This document shows, in pieces, positions 34,701 to 42,061 of a stretch of DNA of 42,540 nucleotides. Made by a program: the position numbers and the translations under genes. Position 1 is the stretch's first letter. Every line of letters starts with the position of its first letter. The DNA lies in NCBI GenBank assembly GCA_947642445.1, contig CANRSF010000018.1:1-42540 (forward strand). The letters are read 5' to 3'. A model generated the notes under the pieces. That model had not been told where the DNA came from, did no database searches, and worked only from the letters and a program-made list of their open reading frames with translations. Origin of the DNA: an uncultured Collinsella sp. Its GTDB lineage: Bacteria > Actinomycetota > Coriobacteriia > Coriobacteriales > Coriobacteriaceae.

Positions 34701-35304
34701 CAGCGGAACGTGCCCAATCGACCTCCTGGCTCGTCCAGTGGACGCCATCGAGACTCGTCTCAACACGCATCTTGGTCACAGTGCCGTTGCCGGCGTCATC
34801 GCGCGGATAGTACTCGAGCTTATCGAGCTTGTAAGCGCGTCCATAGTCAACGGTAAGCGCCTTGCCCAGATCGTTGCCACCGGAGTGGAAACCGCCGTCG
34901 CCCGACTGGAACTCATGGTCGAAGGCGAGCTCGGCCTTATGGCTGCCGTAAAGTGAGCCCTCCCAGGTGATTTGCTCGGCGTCGGGGACGTTCCGCCACG
35001 GATCGAGTGCGGAGTTCGCCTCGAGCACATCGCTCCAGGCGGAGTAGCCCTCGGCGTTGCGCGAACGAATCTGGTAGGTGTGCTTGCTATTGTAGGCGAG
35101 GTCGGTGTGCGTGAACTCGGCCGCATCACCCACGGCGAACACGGTGCCGTCGACCTTAAGGTCGTAGGAGGTAGCACCATCGACCTTTCCCCAGGTGAGC
35201 TTGATGCTCGTTGGGGTCGTGACGTCCTCGGGGGCAGCAAGGTTCGTGGGTGCGGAGAGGCTCTCGTTGAGGCGATCGGCTGTGAGCGTGGCGTCGGCGT
35301 TCAC
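31741..35304 (-). CDS. GH31 locus, C-terminal fragment: binding modules and LPXTG-like anchor
   Basis: An 1187-aa open frame after the frameshift; the first codon would be GTG but no ribosome site supports it. Domains in order: FN3 (about 18-97), CBM32/F5-8C-like (about 101-237, SLYGSHKAELAFDHEF ... RYVRMTPLA), dockerin-like (DLNDNGVYDVYDYSFTMAG), cohesin-like (EVEAGDEITVDVYAADAKNV), another jelly-roll module (FLWNWSGNWDSEGKLPSYVK), Ig-like (VESSDPSVVSVSAVQAGD), FIVAR helices, a second CBM32-like module (NALDGDERTLWHSDW), two more FIVAR repeats and the sorting signal IPNTGDQ, a hydrophobic span and RRSKAK. In the intact protein these would tether and target the enzyme at the cell surface. Confidence 0.85.
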   Translation of the reverse strand: MNADATLTADRLNESLSAPTNLAAPEDVTTPTSIKLTWGKVDGATSYDLKVDGTVFAVGDAAEFTHTDLAYNSKHTYQIRSRNAEGYSAWSDVLEANSALDPWRNVPDAEQITWEGSLYGSHKAELAFDHEFQSGDGGFHSGGNDLGKALTVDYGRAYKLDKLEYYPRDDAGNGTVTKMRVETSLDGVHWTSQEVDWARSADCKTVAFDGTVAARYVRMTPLASVGNFFSASEIAIYKTDGTDGFAVGSNLNKATISDGDYSNMKNYLGLENREPDTPTFGSQIRDHFADLNDNGVYDVYDYSFTMAGLDGGTKQKGKVAGSLAVIPSKTEVEAGDEITVDVYAADAKNVNALGALVNFKSDQFEFVSESIAQDGSTAGMENLSREKVQFADRTQTINLAFANRGDGKLYNGTGAVASFKLKAKTAGKVELPSTSWLIGPACDALEFASDGTVTMPDVPQPTVAEYGQDAFNITMTNDELTTDDGTNVEKLIQQKSYNALFDNNEGDNGFEFLWNWSGNWDSEGKLPSYVKLPTTMTFAFKTPSKLDSVEVVNRNGGNGTVQKIKAVVTFEDGSTQEFAGGEYDSFLARYAFDLSAENKGKKATKVEVTPLEASGDQMLTLREVNFNYTQGVEAIEGVELGKNQTEFFEGDITPVDAKATPESAGYPYVTVESSDPSVVSVSAVQAGDSVSYYLRANKAGKAKITVASVLDPSKTASYEVEVKAGVDTSALVAALSKAAGYSESVYTKDSYAALTTAVEAAQKLLDSGQGSYSKKDVADATAKIEKAIDGLKMRPVDEKILINTPENRKNVKVAGFSSEADYEGSNAVNALDGDERTLWHSDWAHGTGMPQYLSVDLGRDYDLTDVTFLPRQDGGTNGDIFEAEILVSDTADGYEKGTAASMGTFAFDNDGRVLTDRGDWKQMSFGAARGRYVTVKVIHAGGGDVDAYCSMAELKFYGTAVPDPVAKDDLTAAIEKVDAELAAGDLKAGDYTEASWTALENALASARAILSDEDATQDEVDQALRALESARDALEKTPVVPVENPTKKQLKALVKQAKETDTRGKTAESVKALTDAITYAEDVLGDENASDTQIQAAYSQLKLAIESLKDADSGNQGGSGNQGSGNGSNGGNQAGKPAGDKAQGSKKNGSAIPNTGDQTAATVATVGGLGAIIAAIGAFFHRRSKAK

Positions 35305-37166
35305 GAAACCGCCCAGCTCGAGCGTCTGCGCCGCCGCAGCAACATCGGTCTTCGGGACTTGACGTAGACCTTGGGGTTCGTGGTGATCTTGGTGTTGTTA
35401 AAGCTCTCGCCCCGCTCGGCCTCGGTGCCGTCCACATCGCTGCCGTAGTGGTTGAGGTTAGGGGTCTCGCTGTAGAAGTAGACCGCCTGGCCGGCCTCGG
35501 GGGTCGCGGTGTCAAAGGTCTCCTGCGAGTCGACCTCAACCACGTTGAGCGCGGATCCGCCGTTCTTGGCGACGACGCTCATGGGCTTGGCGGACACGTT
35601 GGCCACGAAGGTCGTGGTGCGATTGGAGTCGTAGCCGTTGTAGCCACCCTGCGAGGCTTCGGCGGTAAAGGTCGCGGTGCCGCCTGCGGCCTTGGATCTG
35701 TAGACGGTGCTCACATGCTCACCGTAGGAGATATTGTCGATCGTACCGTAGGAATCGTCCTCAGTCGTGTTGTTCTCGATGGAGGAGCCGTCGTCCTCGT
35801 ACTGCGTAAAGGTGCCGTCGCCCTCGGTGGCGAAGAACTCGACGATACGCTGGCTGCGGTCGGTACCCTTGGTGTTGGTGTCGCTCACGGCCTCGGGGTT
35901 GTTGTTCTCGGCGTACATCGGCACGATAGCGTTGGCCTTCACAAACAGCGGCAGCTTCCAAAGCGGAGCCTCGTAGTTGTTGAGAACCTGGCCGCCGCGA
36001 TACTGCTTACCCGAGAAGTAATCGATCCAGATGGTGGGATTCTCGTCGGTGCCGTAGTTGGGGAGGTAAATCCCATTGCGAATGTCGTTGCCGTTCTCGT
36101 CTGCCTGGGTATCCTGATACACCGGTGCCACTAGGAAGTTCTCACCGAACATATACTGGTACTGCGTCGAGGTGCTTGCGGCGTACTCGGAGTTATCGGA
36201 AAGCAGCATGGCGCGGATCATGGGCAGGCCGGCATCGCCGTTACCCGTGTCGATGTTGGCCGCCGAGGCCGCGCTCGTGTAGATATAGGGCATGAGCTGC
36301 GCCTTGAGCTTGAGGTAGAAGCGCGAGATGCCTGTGTAGGGATCGCCGTGCGTCATGGGCGATTTACGGTAGGTGCCCCAACCGTCCATGTCGAGCATAG
36401 AGGGCGTGAACGTCTTCCACTGGTAGTCACGCGCAGAGATGATGGGGTCGCCGCCAAAAATGCCATCCATGTCGGAGCCGATGTTGGGGTTGCCCGAAAG
36501 ACTCTGACCGATATACGTGGGGATATGGAAGCGAATGTACTCCCAGTTACCGCCATACTGGTCGCCGGTCCAAATGCCACCAAAGCGCTGCGTGCCGGCC
36601 CAACCATCGAGCGTGATGATGTTGGGGCGCTTGTTAGCGCCGGTCGTCACCGTGTCATAAGCTGTCTTGATGCCATTAAGACCAAAGGAGTAGCCAGATC
36701 CAACCCAGGCAACGTCGGTCTTAAGGGTAGTGATGCCTCCCGTCTTGACCTCGGCGTCGAAGTCGCGAAGCAGATGCCACGGGGTCTCAGGGTTGCTGTC
36801 GGGCTCAAGGTTGGACTGGGTCCACAAGCCCGTGCTCACACCCTTTGAGTTGGCATACTCGGTGAACTTCTTAAGGTTGTCGACGTTGGCACGCACAGCG
36901 TTAAGACGGCCGGCCGAGCTCGCTCCGTCGGAGTTGACGCCGCCGGTCTTGTAGTAACCGTTCTGGCCATAGCCGGCGCCGTAGCCGTCGTTCGGCAGGA
37001 ACCAGCCGAGCGGCATGTCGCTGTCCTCGTAGTCATCGATAACCTGCCGAGCAGAGAACTGGCGGTCGAAATCGGTCGCTTTCATGTTCTCGGTATCAAC
37101 CGTAGGGCCCTCACCGTTGAGCGTCTCGGCCGCAAGTGTGCCGTCGAGCTTGTAGCCCGTCGACAT
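35301..37166 (-). CDS. GH31 locus, central fragment: catalytic barrel
   Basis: A 621-aa open frame with the GH31 (alpha/beta)8 barrel. Visible parts: GWFLPNDGYGAGYGQNGYY, GLWTQSNLEPD, the likely nucleophile Asp in LKTDVAWVGSGYSFGLNG (codon 36714-36716), RPNIITLDGWAGTQRFGGIWTGDQYG, the likely acid/base Asp region NIGSDMDGIFGGD, and the C-terminal beta domain with LFVKANAIVPMYAENN and FTQYEDDGSS. The last 20 residues after KVYVK are out of frame and not real. It has no ribosome site of its own at the nominal ATG, so it is probably not made alone. Confidence 0.85.
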   Translation of the reverse strand: MSTGYKLDGTLAAETLNGEGPTVDTENMKATDFDRQFSARQVIDDYEDSDMPLGWFLPNDGYGAGYGQNGYYKTGGVNSDGASSAGRLNAVRANVDNLKKFTEYANSKGVSTGLWTQSNLEPDSNPETPWHLLRDFDAEVKTGGITTLKTDVAWVGSGYSFGLNGIKTAYDTVTTGANKRPNIITLDGWAGTQRFGGIWTGDQYGGNWEYIRFHIPTYIGQSLSGNPNIGSDMDGIFGGDPIISARDYQWKTFTPSMLDMDGWGTYRKSPMTHGDPYTGISRFYLKLKAQLMPYIYTSAASAANIDTGNGDAGLPMIRAMLLSDNSEYAASTSTQYQYMFGENFLVAPVYQDTQADENGNDIRNGIYLPNYGTDENPTIWIDYFSGKQYRGGQVLNNYEAPLWKLPLFVKANAIVPMYAENNNPEAVSDTNTKGTDRSQRIVEFFATEGDGTFTQYEDDGSSIENNTTEDDSYGTIDNISYGEHVSTVYRSKAAGGTATFTAEASQGGYNGYDSNRTTTFVANVSAKPMSVVAKNGGSALNVVEVDSQETFDTATPEAGQAVYFYSETPNLNHYGSDVDGTEAERGESFNNTKITTNPKVYVKSRRPMLLRRRRRSSWAVS

Positions 37167-37250
37167 GCCAGACTCGTACTTAACGTCGCCCTTCTCGCTC
37201 GAGGACTTGCTGCCCTTGGTCTCCCACTTCTTTTGACCCGAGGTCGTTGA

Positions 37251-38153
37251 CTAGCCATCACGGTTATAGGCATTAAGATGACCAAGGTAGAACCCGTACT
37301 CGGGCAGCAGTACCGGGTTACCGGTCACCTTGTAGTAGTCCTGCAGCATCTCAGTTGCCACGTTCGAAGCTCCCTCGTTGGTCGCCACGAAGTAGTAGGC
37401 ATCAAACTCATTCTCGCTGTGCAAAGTCGTGACCGTCGATGAGTCCGTGGAACCGAAGTCGTAGGAACCCTCTGCAAACGTGTTTCGGAGCACGCCGTAG
37501 CCGTCACTCGTCCAATAAAACGGGTTGGGCGAGGCAACGCCGCCATCGGTCCAGTTGTTCGTGTTGGAGATGGCGATGGTCTGGTTGGTGTGCAGGAAGC
37601 GTCCGTTCTGGGTGCCGCCGCCAAAGAAGTTCTCGGACTTCTCCTTGGCGAGCGTCTGGACGGTACCCTTCTTATCAAGGTCGAGGGACGCGGACTCGGA
37701 AACCACGACACGGTCGCCTGACTTGATACTCATCTTGCCAGTCGCCTTGTCCAGGATCACGGTCGCCTTTCCGCCGGTGATCTCGATAGTGTCGCCCTTG
37801 TCGGCAACCGTCGCACTCGGCTTGCTGTAGGTGTCCGAGGTATCGGGCTGAGCCTGGATCTTAGCCGTGTGGGACTTACTGCGCGGCGTGGCGTACTCGG
37901 AAAACTCACCCTTGGGGTCGACGTTATAACGGAAAATACCGTCCTCGAGGAACGTAATACGGCCCTTGATGCCGTCAGCGAAATCGATGTCGACGACATT
38001 CGAGGCAGACTGGGACACGGTCGCCGAGTCGACGCCCTTGAGTGGCGTGGCAATCGCCTGCTGGGGATTGGCAAACACGAGCGTCGCTGCAGTGGCAACG
38101 AGGACCGCGCTTCCCTTCACCCACCGTTTCGTAAAAATGGAATTCCTGCGCAT
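37251..38153 (-). CDS. GH31 locus, N-terminal fragment: signal peptide and N-terminal domain
   Basis: 300 codons with a good start: AAGAAAGGAGACCAG lies before ATG 38153. A basic n-region (MRRNSIFTKRWVKG) and hydrophobic core (SAVLVATAATLVFANPQQAIA) form a Sec signal peptide. The rest is the GH31 N-terminal beta-sandwich (FLEDGIFRYNVDP, KSENFFGGGTQNGRFLHTNQTIAISNTNNWTDGG, FYLGHLNAYNRDG), then the TAG. If translated, it gives a secreted, catalytically empty fragment. Confidence 0.85.
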   Translation of the reverse strand: MRRNSIFTKRWVKGSAVLVATAATLVFANPQQAIATPLKGVDSATVSQSASNVVDIDFADGIKGRITFLEDGIFRYNVDPKGEFSEYATPRSKSHTAKIQAQPDTSDTYSKPSATVADKGDTIEITGGKATVILDKATGKMSIKSGDRVVVSESASLDLDKKGTVQTLAKEKSENFFGGGTQNGRFLHTNQTIAISNTNNWTDGGVASPNPFYWTSDGYGVLRNTFAEGSYDFGSTDSSTVTTLHSENEFDAYYFVATNEGASNVATEMLQDYYKVTGNPVLLPEYGFYLGHLNAYNRDG

Positions 38154-38665
38154 CTGGTCTCCTTTCTTCCGACATGCTGAGGTGCCGAGGACGCCCCCCC
38201 GGCAGCATGGGAAAACGTATCAAACGGAGATGTTCGGTACATTCCGCACAATGGGGGCCACCCGTTACCAAGGGGCCAACTGGTAGTAACCAGATAGCCA
38301 CCTACTAGGTCATATCAACATATGGGAGCACTTGCGCACCCAAGTTCGGAATTCTCCCAGCGGCAGCAAAATAAGCGTCAACGGCAAGGTGGGCTTAATA
38401 AGCCATACCAATTGGTTCTTCAGTCAAATACCAATCTAGCAAAAATGTACTGTTTATCTGGTATTACACAGACCATACCTTTCCCTCGGGAACTGGGCTT
38501 CGCGAAGTTTCCCGAGGGAAAGGCTCAGCCGCCATCCTGCAACCTACCGGGGATTGCCATGACGTACGTTGGCTGATTTGGTTTGGAATGAGATGTTGAC
38601 GGTGGCTGATGGGCACAACTGTCCCGGGTGCATTTCAAGATGCACCTAAATGTCTGTCTTTATCC
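38154..38665. promoter_or_regulatory. AT-richer leader between marR and the GH31 locus
   Basis: No gene was seen. Less GC-rich than its surroundings. Half-sites of type ATACCA recur: CATACCAATTGGT (38404), AATACCA (38427), TGGTATT (38459) and CATACCT (38474). A hairpin with CCTTTCCCTCGGGAA and TTCCCGAGGGAAAGG arms lies at 38478-38523. A C7 tract lies near 38194-38200 in the presumed 5' leader. The half-sites may be operators, for example for the neighbouring MarR protein (inference). Confidence 0.4.
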
Positions 38666-39142
38666 TTATAGATTGTCCAGGTAGTCGTCGGCATCATAGG
38701 TAAGGCTGTAAGCTTTATTCAGGATGCGCACGAGCTCCTGGGCATCGTGCTCGCCGAGCGCTGAGAGTTGTTTCGAGAGCGATGCCACACTCTCGGCATT
38801 TTTTTTCGCCGCGAAATCACGGCCTTCCTCGGTAATGCTCGCCAGCACACGCCGACGATCGTTTGGATCAGTCCTGCGCTGAACGTAACCCTTACTCTCG
38901 AGTGAATCCAAGATATGCGACATGCGCGCACGGGAGAATTTCAGCTTCTTGGCAATCTCGGAGGGAATGACATCACCGTCAATACCCGATAGATACTGTA
39001 AAACCGGTGCCTCGCCCACACTGGCGCCGCCGGCAGCACTCAAGGATCCCTTGGCAAGGGAACGTGAGTACACAATCAGTTTTCGAGCGACGTCATCGTA
39101 ATCCACTGGGGATATTGTCCTTTGCAACTCTAGAAGGGCCAT
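38666..39142 (-). CDS. MarR-family transcriptional regulator
   Basis: A 158-aa winged-helix regulator. The central part shows the family pattern VLQYLSGIDGDVIPSEIAKKLKFSRARMSHILDSLESKGYVQRRTDPNDRRRVLASITEEGRDF, with recognition helix around SRARMSHILDSLESKG and a wing containing DPNDRRR. Helices at both ends would form the dimer. The start is uncertain: ATG 39142 lacks a clear ribosome site; a GTG 12 codons later has AAAGGA upstream. It lies on the same strand between the PTS operon and the GH31 locus, so it may control either. Confidence 0.9.
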   Translation of the reverse strand: MALLELQRTISPVDYDDVARKLIVYSRSLAKGSLSAAGGASVGEAPVLQYLSGIDGDVIPSEIAKKLKFSRARMSHILDSLESKGYVQRRTDPNDRRRVLASITEEGRDFAAKKNAESVASLSKQLSALGEHDAQELVRILNKAYSLTYDADDYLDNL

Positions 39143-39210
39143 AAAACCGTCATTTGCCGTACATTAGTTAACATTCGCAACAATTATTTATGATACCCCA
39201 ACGCGGAAGT

Positions 39211-39537
39211 CTATTGCTCGTCCTTCTTGCGTCGCATAAGCTCCTCAACGTCGACACCAGCGGCCTCGAGCATGCGCTCGACATTCTTTTTGGCGTTGGT
39301 CGTGCCGACCTTAAGCACGATCGAAAGCGGAGTGCCCACCACCAGGCACACGATGCCCACGGGGACACCCCAGCCGGGGCCGCCCTGCATACCCCACATC
39401 CCCATCAAAAAGCCAATCGCCACGAGCGAATAGCCCAGGCGCAGCCAAACATTGAGCCGCTGAATAGCATCGGTCTGCATCTTTGCCTCGCGAATCAAGT
39501 CGTCGCGCGAAAGGTCGTGTCCATGTTTCTCGTGCAT
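39211..39537 (-). CDS. Small two-span membrane protein, unknown function
   Basis: A 108-aa protein: a charged N-terminal part (MHEKHGHDLSRDDLIREAKMQTDAIQ), two membrane segments (LRLGYSLVAIGFLMGMWGM and GVPVGIVCLVVGTPLSIVLKVG) and a charged tail ending MRRKKDEQ. GAGGAGGACCAT directly before the ATG at 39537 supports this start over one 14 codons upstream. I do not recognise the family. It lies between the PTS operon and marR on the same strand. Confidence 0.7.
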   Translation of the reverse strand: MHEKHGHDLSRDDLIREAKMQTDAIQRLNVWLRLGYSLVAIGFLMGMWGMQGGPGWGVPVGIVCLVVGTPLSIVLKVGTTNAKKNVERMLEAAGVDVEELMRRKKDEQ

Positions 39538-39598
39538 ATGGTCCTCCTCGTGCAAAGTGTGCATCATGCGCAAGTGCATCGTTTGTCGAATACGTCAT

Positions 39599-39665
39599 CT
39601 TTCAAGAGCAATATAGCGGGTGTCGTGTAGGCGATGGAGGTCGCTGGCCATATTGCCCTTGAAGG
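39599..39665. repeat. Inverted repeat between IID and the small membrane protein
   Basis: Arms CTTTCAAGAGCAATATAGC-like and GGCCATATTGCCCTTGAAGG pair imperfectly around about 28 bp. It lies next to, but is separate from, the terminator at 39681-39710. Confidence 0.45.
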
Positions 39666-39680
39666 GCGGCGCAAAATCAG

Positions 39681-39710
39681 AAGGCCGTGCGGTTGAGGCC
39701 GCACGGCCTT
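39681..39710 (-). terminator. Terminator after the PTS operon
   Basis: Perfect 12-bp stem AAGGCCGTGCGG/CCGCACGGCCTT with a 6-nt loop, 22 bp past the IID stop. On the reverse strand CTGATTTT follows. Confidence 0.82.
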
Positions 39711-39732
39711 ACAGGGGGCCAGGGGATGATGA

Positions 39733-40560
39733 CTAGTAGCTCAGTGCCGGGTCGAAGAAGCCAATGAGAACGCCCACAAATGCGATCACAACGAGGATCA
39801 GCATCATAACGATGGGGTTGACCTTCTTCTTGGTCATCATGTACCAGCAGAAGATGATGAAGACCATGGGCAGCAGGTGCGGATAGATTCCGTCGAGCGT
39901 GTCCTGGAACTTACCGCCGCCGGGCAGCACCAGATTGGGGCTGCAGGTGATGGAGACCCAGGTAGCACCGACTGCACCGATGACCATGGTACCGACCATC
40001 ACGATGGAATCACGCAGAGCCTTGGCCTTGGGGCCGACGAGGGCCTCGACCGCCTTGCCGCCGAGCTCATAGCCCTGGTTGTAGGCAAAGCGCATGCCAA
40101 GGAACATGAGCAGGTTCCACACGACAATATAGAAGATGGCACCGAGCGGAGAGCCGCCGGTCGAGAGACCGAGGGCGATACCGAGCAGGATCGGGATCAG
40201 GGTACCGACGATCAGCGAGTCGCCAAGGCCGGCGAGCGGGCCCATGAGGCCGGCGCGGATGCCGTTGATGGCGTCGTCGTCGATGGCCTCGCCGTTTGCG
40301 CGAGCCTCCTCGAGGCCGGCGGTGACGCCGACAATCATGGTGCCGATCTGCGGCTCGGTGTTGAAGAACGCGGAGTAGGTCTGGAGGGCCTGCTTCTGCT
40401 CCTCGGGCGTGTCGTAGAGCTCCTCGACGATCGGAAGCATGGCGCACAGGTAACCGAAGGTCTGCATGTGCTCCTGCGAGAAGCAAGTCAGGTTGCCATA
40501 GGACCAGTTGCGGAACGACTTGGCAAGCGTTTTCTTAGAGAGTTTCTTCTTCTCTGCCAT
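39733..40560 (-). CDS. PTS mannose/sorbose-family IID component
   Basis: Membrane subunit of a mannose-family phosphotransferase permease, 275 aa. The N-terminal NWSYGNLTCFSQEHMQTFGYLCAMLPIVEELY is highly typical. GLMGPLAGLGDSLIVGTLIPILLGIALGLS follows, then FYIVVWNLLMFLGMRFAYNQGYELG, and C-terminal spans (LLPMVFIIFCWYMM, VNPIVMMLILVVIAFVGVLIGFF). Its ATG overlaps the IIC stop (TAATG), with AGGAGGACATC before it. It is the last gene of the IIA-IIB-IIC-IID operon. Confidence 0.95.
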   Translation of the reverse strand: MAEKKKLSKKTLAKSFRNWSYGNLTCFSQEHMQTFGYLCAMLPIVEELYDTPEEQKQALQTYSAFFNTEPQIGTMIVGVTAGLEEARANGEAIDDDAINGIRAGLMGPLAGLGDSLIVGTLIPILLGIALGLSTGGSPLGAIFYIVVWNLLMFLGMRFAYNQGYELGGKAVEALVGPKAKALRDSIVMVGTMVIGAVGATWVSITCSPNLVLPGGGKFQDTLDGIYPHLLPMVFIIFCWYMMTKKKVNPIVMMLILVVIAFVGVLIGFFDPALSY

Positions 40561-41417
40561 TAGATGTCCTCCTCTTCCTCATCATCGGAGCCCGAGGCGA
40601 TAGCTGCCTTGGGAGCGTTTGCGAGGTCGATCTTGAGCGAAGCGATCTCATAGTTGATCAGGGCGAAGAAGCAGCCGATGCCGGCGGCGGCAATCAGGTT
40701 GCATCCCATGACAGCGGACAGGGTGAAGCCGAAGAAGAACGTGAGGAAGTCCGTCGGCTTGGAGATGACCTGCTTGAGCAGGATGGCGATACCGACGGTA
40801 GGCAGCAGCGAGCCGACGGTGAACAGCGTCTTCATCGCGATGCCGTCCATGGGCATGTAGGTCTTCATGAGGTCGACCATGGCGGTGCCGCCCATGGTGA
40901 TGATGAACGTCGGGAGGAACGAGCAGACGATGTGACCGATCCAAGGCAGAACGTTGTTGACCAGGTAGAGCTTGTGGAGGTCGCCCTTCTCGAGCCACTT
41001 CCAGCCCATGCCCTGCCATACCAGGTTAATGGTGGCGGTGCCATAGAAGAGCACAGTGCCGAGCGTGCCGACGGCGGCACCGAGGGATGCGGCCATGCCG
41101 GCAGCCTCAGCGGAGGCGGGATCGATGCCCGAGTTCTTGATGGCGAGGATCGCCAGCGGGATGCCGATATAGGACACGGCGCGGACGTCGGCGGAGACGG
41201 TTCCGCCGGGGGTCACGAGAGCGATGTAGACAACCTGGATGGCAGCGCCGACGAGGATGCCCGTCTGCATATCGCCCATGATGATGCCGACGATGAGGCC
41301 GGCGACCAGAGGACGACCCAGAGTGTAGTTGCCGATCGTCGTGCCACCCATGCCAGGCAGTGATGCCAGGCAGGCGAACAGGCCGAACAGCGCGGCTTGG
41401 AATGCATTGATTGCCAT
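40560..41417 (-). CDS. PTS mannose/sorbose-family IIC component
   Basis: Sugar-conducting membrane subunit, 285 aa with about seven spans, starting FQAALFGLFACLASLPGMGGTTIGNYTLGRPLVAGLIVGIIMGDMQTGILVGAAIQVVYIALVTPGGTVSADVRAVSYIGIPLAI, as in the IIC family. The C-terminus is a short acidic tail, GSDDEEEEDI. AAAGGGGAAAGC precedes the ATG. IIC and IID together form the channel. The substrate cannot be told from sequence; mannose, fructose, sorbose, GalNAc and glucosaminate types share this pattern. Confidence 0.95.
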   Translation of the reverse strand: MAINAFQAALFGLFACLASLPGMGGTTIGNYTLGRPLVAGLIVGIIMGDMQTGILVGAAIQVVYIALVTPGGTVSADVRAVSYIGIPLAILAIKNSGIDPASAEAAGMAASLGAAVGTLGTVLFYGTATINLVWQGMGWKWLEKGDLHKLYLVNNVLPWIGHIVCSFLPTFIITMGGTAMVDLMKTYMPMDGIAMKTLFTVGSLLPTVGIAILLKQVISKPTDFLTFFFGFTLSAVMGCNLIAAAGIGCFFALINYEIASLKIDLANAPKAAIASGSDDEEEEDI

Positions 41418-41489
41418 GCTTTCCCCTTTCTTTATTCCTCAGCCCCTTTCCCCCAGGGCTGTAGGTACCAAAATGCGGCTGGCGCCTAA

Positions 41490-41978
41490 CTAGAAGCCAA
41501 ACTGACCGCGGAACTTTGGCCACTCACCAATGGATTTCTCCTTGATAAGGGCGAACTCGACCGTGTAGCCGGCGTTGGTGAGATCCTCGAGCGCCTGGGC
41601 CTCTTCCTGCGTGATCGACTGGTTGTTGCCGAGCTTGGTGGTGCCGGGACGATCGTTGCAGGGACCGACGATGATGCGGTCCATGCCGGTCTTAAAGCCA
41701 AAATCGACGAGAAGTTCCTTCATGTCGAGCGGGTTCTTGGTGATCAGGAAGTACTTGGTGTTGGACTTGAGAACCTTCTCGGAGACCTCCTTGAAGTGCT
41801 CCTTGGTCCACACGAACGTCTTCTTGCCCGAGGCACTCTTGTAGGCCTCCTTGAGCACGGGGTTGGACGCCGCGGCGTCGTTGACGGCGATAAGACCGTC
41901 GCAGGGATACTCGAGGGCCCAACGGGTAACGGTCTGTCCATGGATCATACGGTCGTCAATACGGATGAACGAAATCAT
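41490..41978 (-). CDS. PTS mannose/sorbose-family IIB component
   Basis: Cytosolic phosphotransfer subunit, 162 aa. The N-terminus FIRIDDRMIHGQTVTRWALEYPCDGLIAVND carries the phospho-accepting His 13. Other family features are VLKEAYKSASGKKTFVWTKE, FLITKNPLDMKELLVDFG, DRIIVGPCNDRPGTTKLGNNQSITQEEAQALEDLTNAGYTVEFALI. AAAGGGGAGAACGT precedes the ATG at 41978. It lies 72 bp upstream of IIC and 83 bp downstream of IIA. Confidence 0.95.
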   Translation of the reverse strand: MISFIRIDDRMIHGQTVTRWALEYPCDGLIAVNDAAASNPVLKEAYKSASGKKTFVWTKEHFKEVSEKVLKSNTKYFLITKNPLDMKELLVDFGFKTGMDRIIVGPCNDRPGTTKLGNNQSITQEEAQALEDLTNAGYTVEFALIKEKSIGEWPKFRGQFGF

Positions 41979-42061
41979 ACGTTCTCCCCTTTCCTTCATG
42001 AGGCCTGCGGTCGCGGCCTCTTCTTCCTAACGTTTGCAGCTAGATGAAACCTTGGTGCGGC

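Larger units (their letters stand above)
31741..38153 (-). pseudogene. Disrupted cell-wall-anchored GH31 glycosidase (whole locus)
   Basis: One gene of about 2,137 codons, broken twice. The first part ends at TAG (37253-37251), after which the same frame continues without a gap (STTSGQKKWETKG then MSTGYKL). The second break is near 35357: AAGTCCC reads as AAGGTCCC with one G missing; restoring it joins KVYVK to VPKTDVAAAAQTLELGGFVNAD. Domain order after repair: signal peptide, GH31 N-terminal domain, GH31 barrel, beta domains, FN3, CBM32-like, dockerin-like, cohesin-like, a further jelly-roll, Ig-like, FIVAR, CBM32-like, FIVAR repeats and an IPNTG sorting signal. The catalytic part resembles GH31 enzymes described as alpha-N-acetylgalactosaminidases (inference). 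Real decay, recoding and sequencing error are all possible. Confidence 0.85.

Noticed and set aside
35301..35360. Programmed ribosomal frameshift in the GH31 gene
   Set aside because: No slippery heptamer or downstream structure is evident at the site, and a second, independent lesion (TAG) in the same gene favours decay or error.
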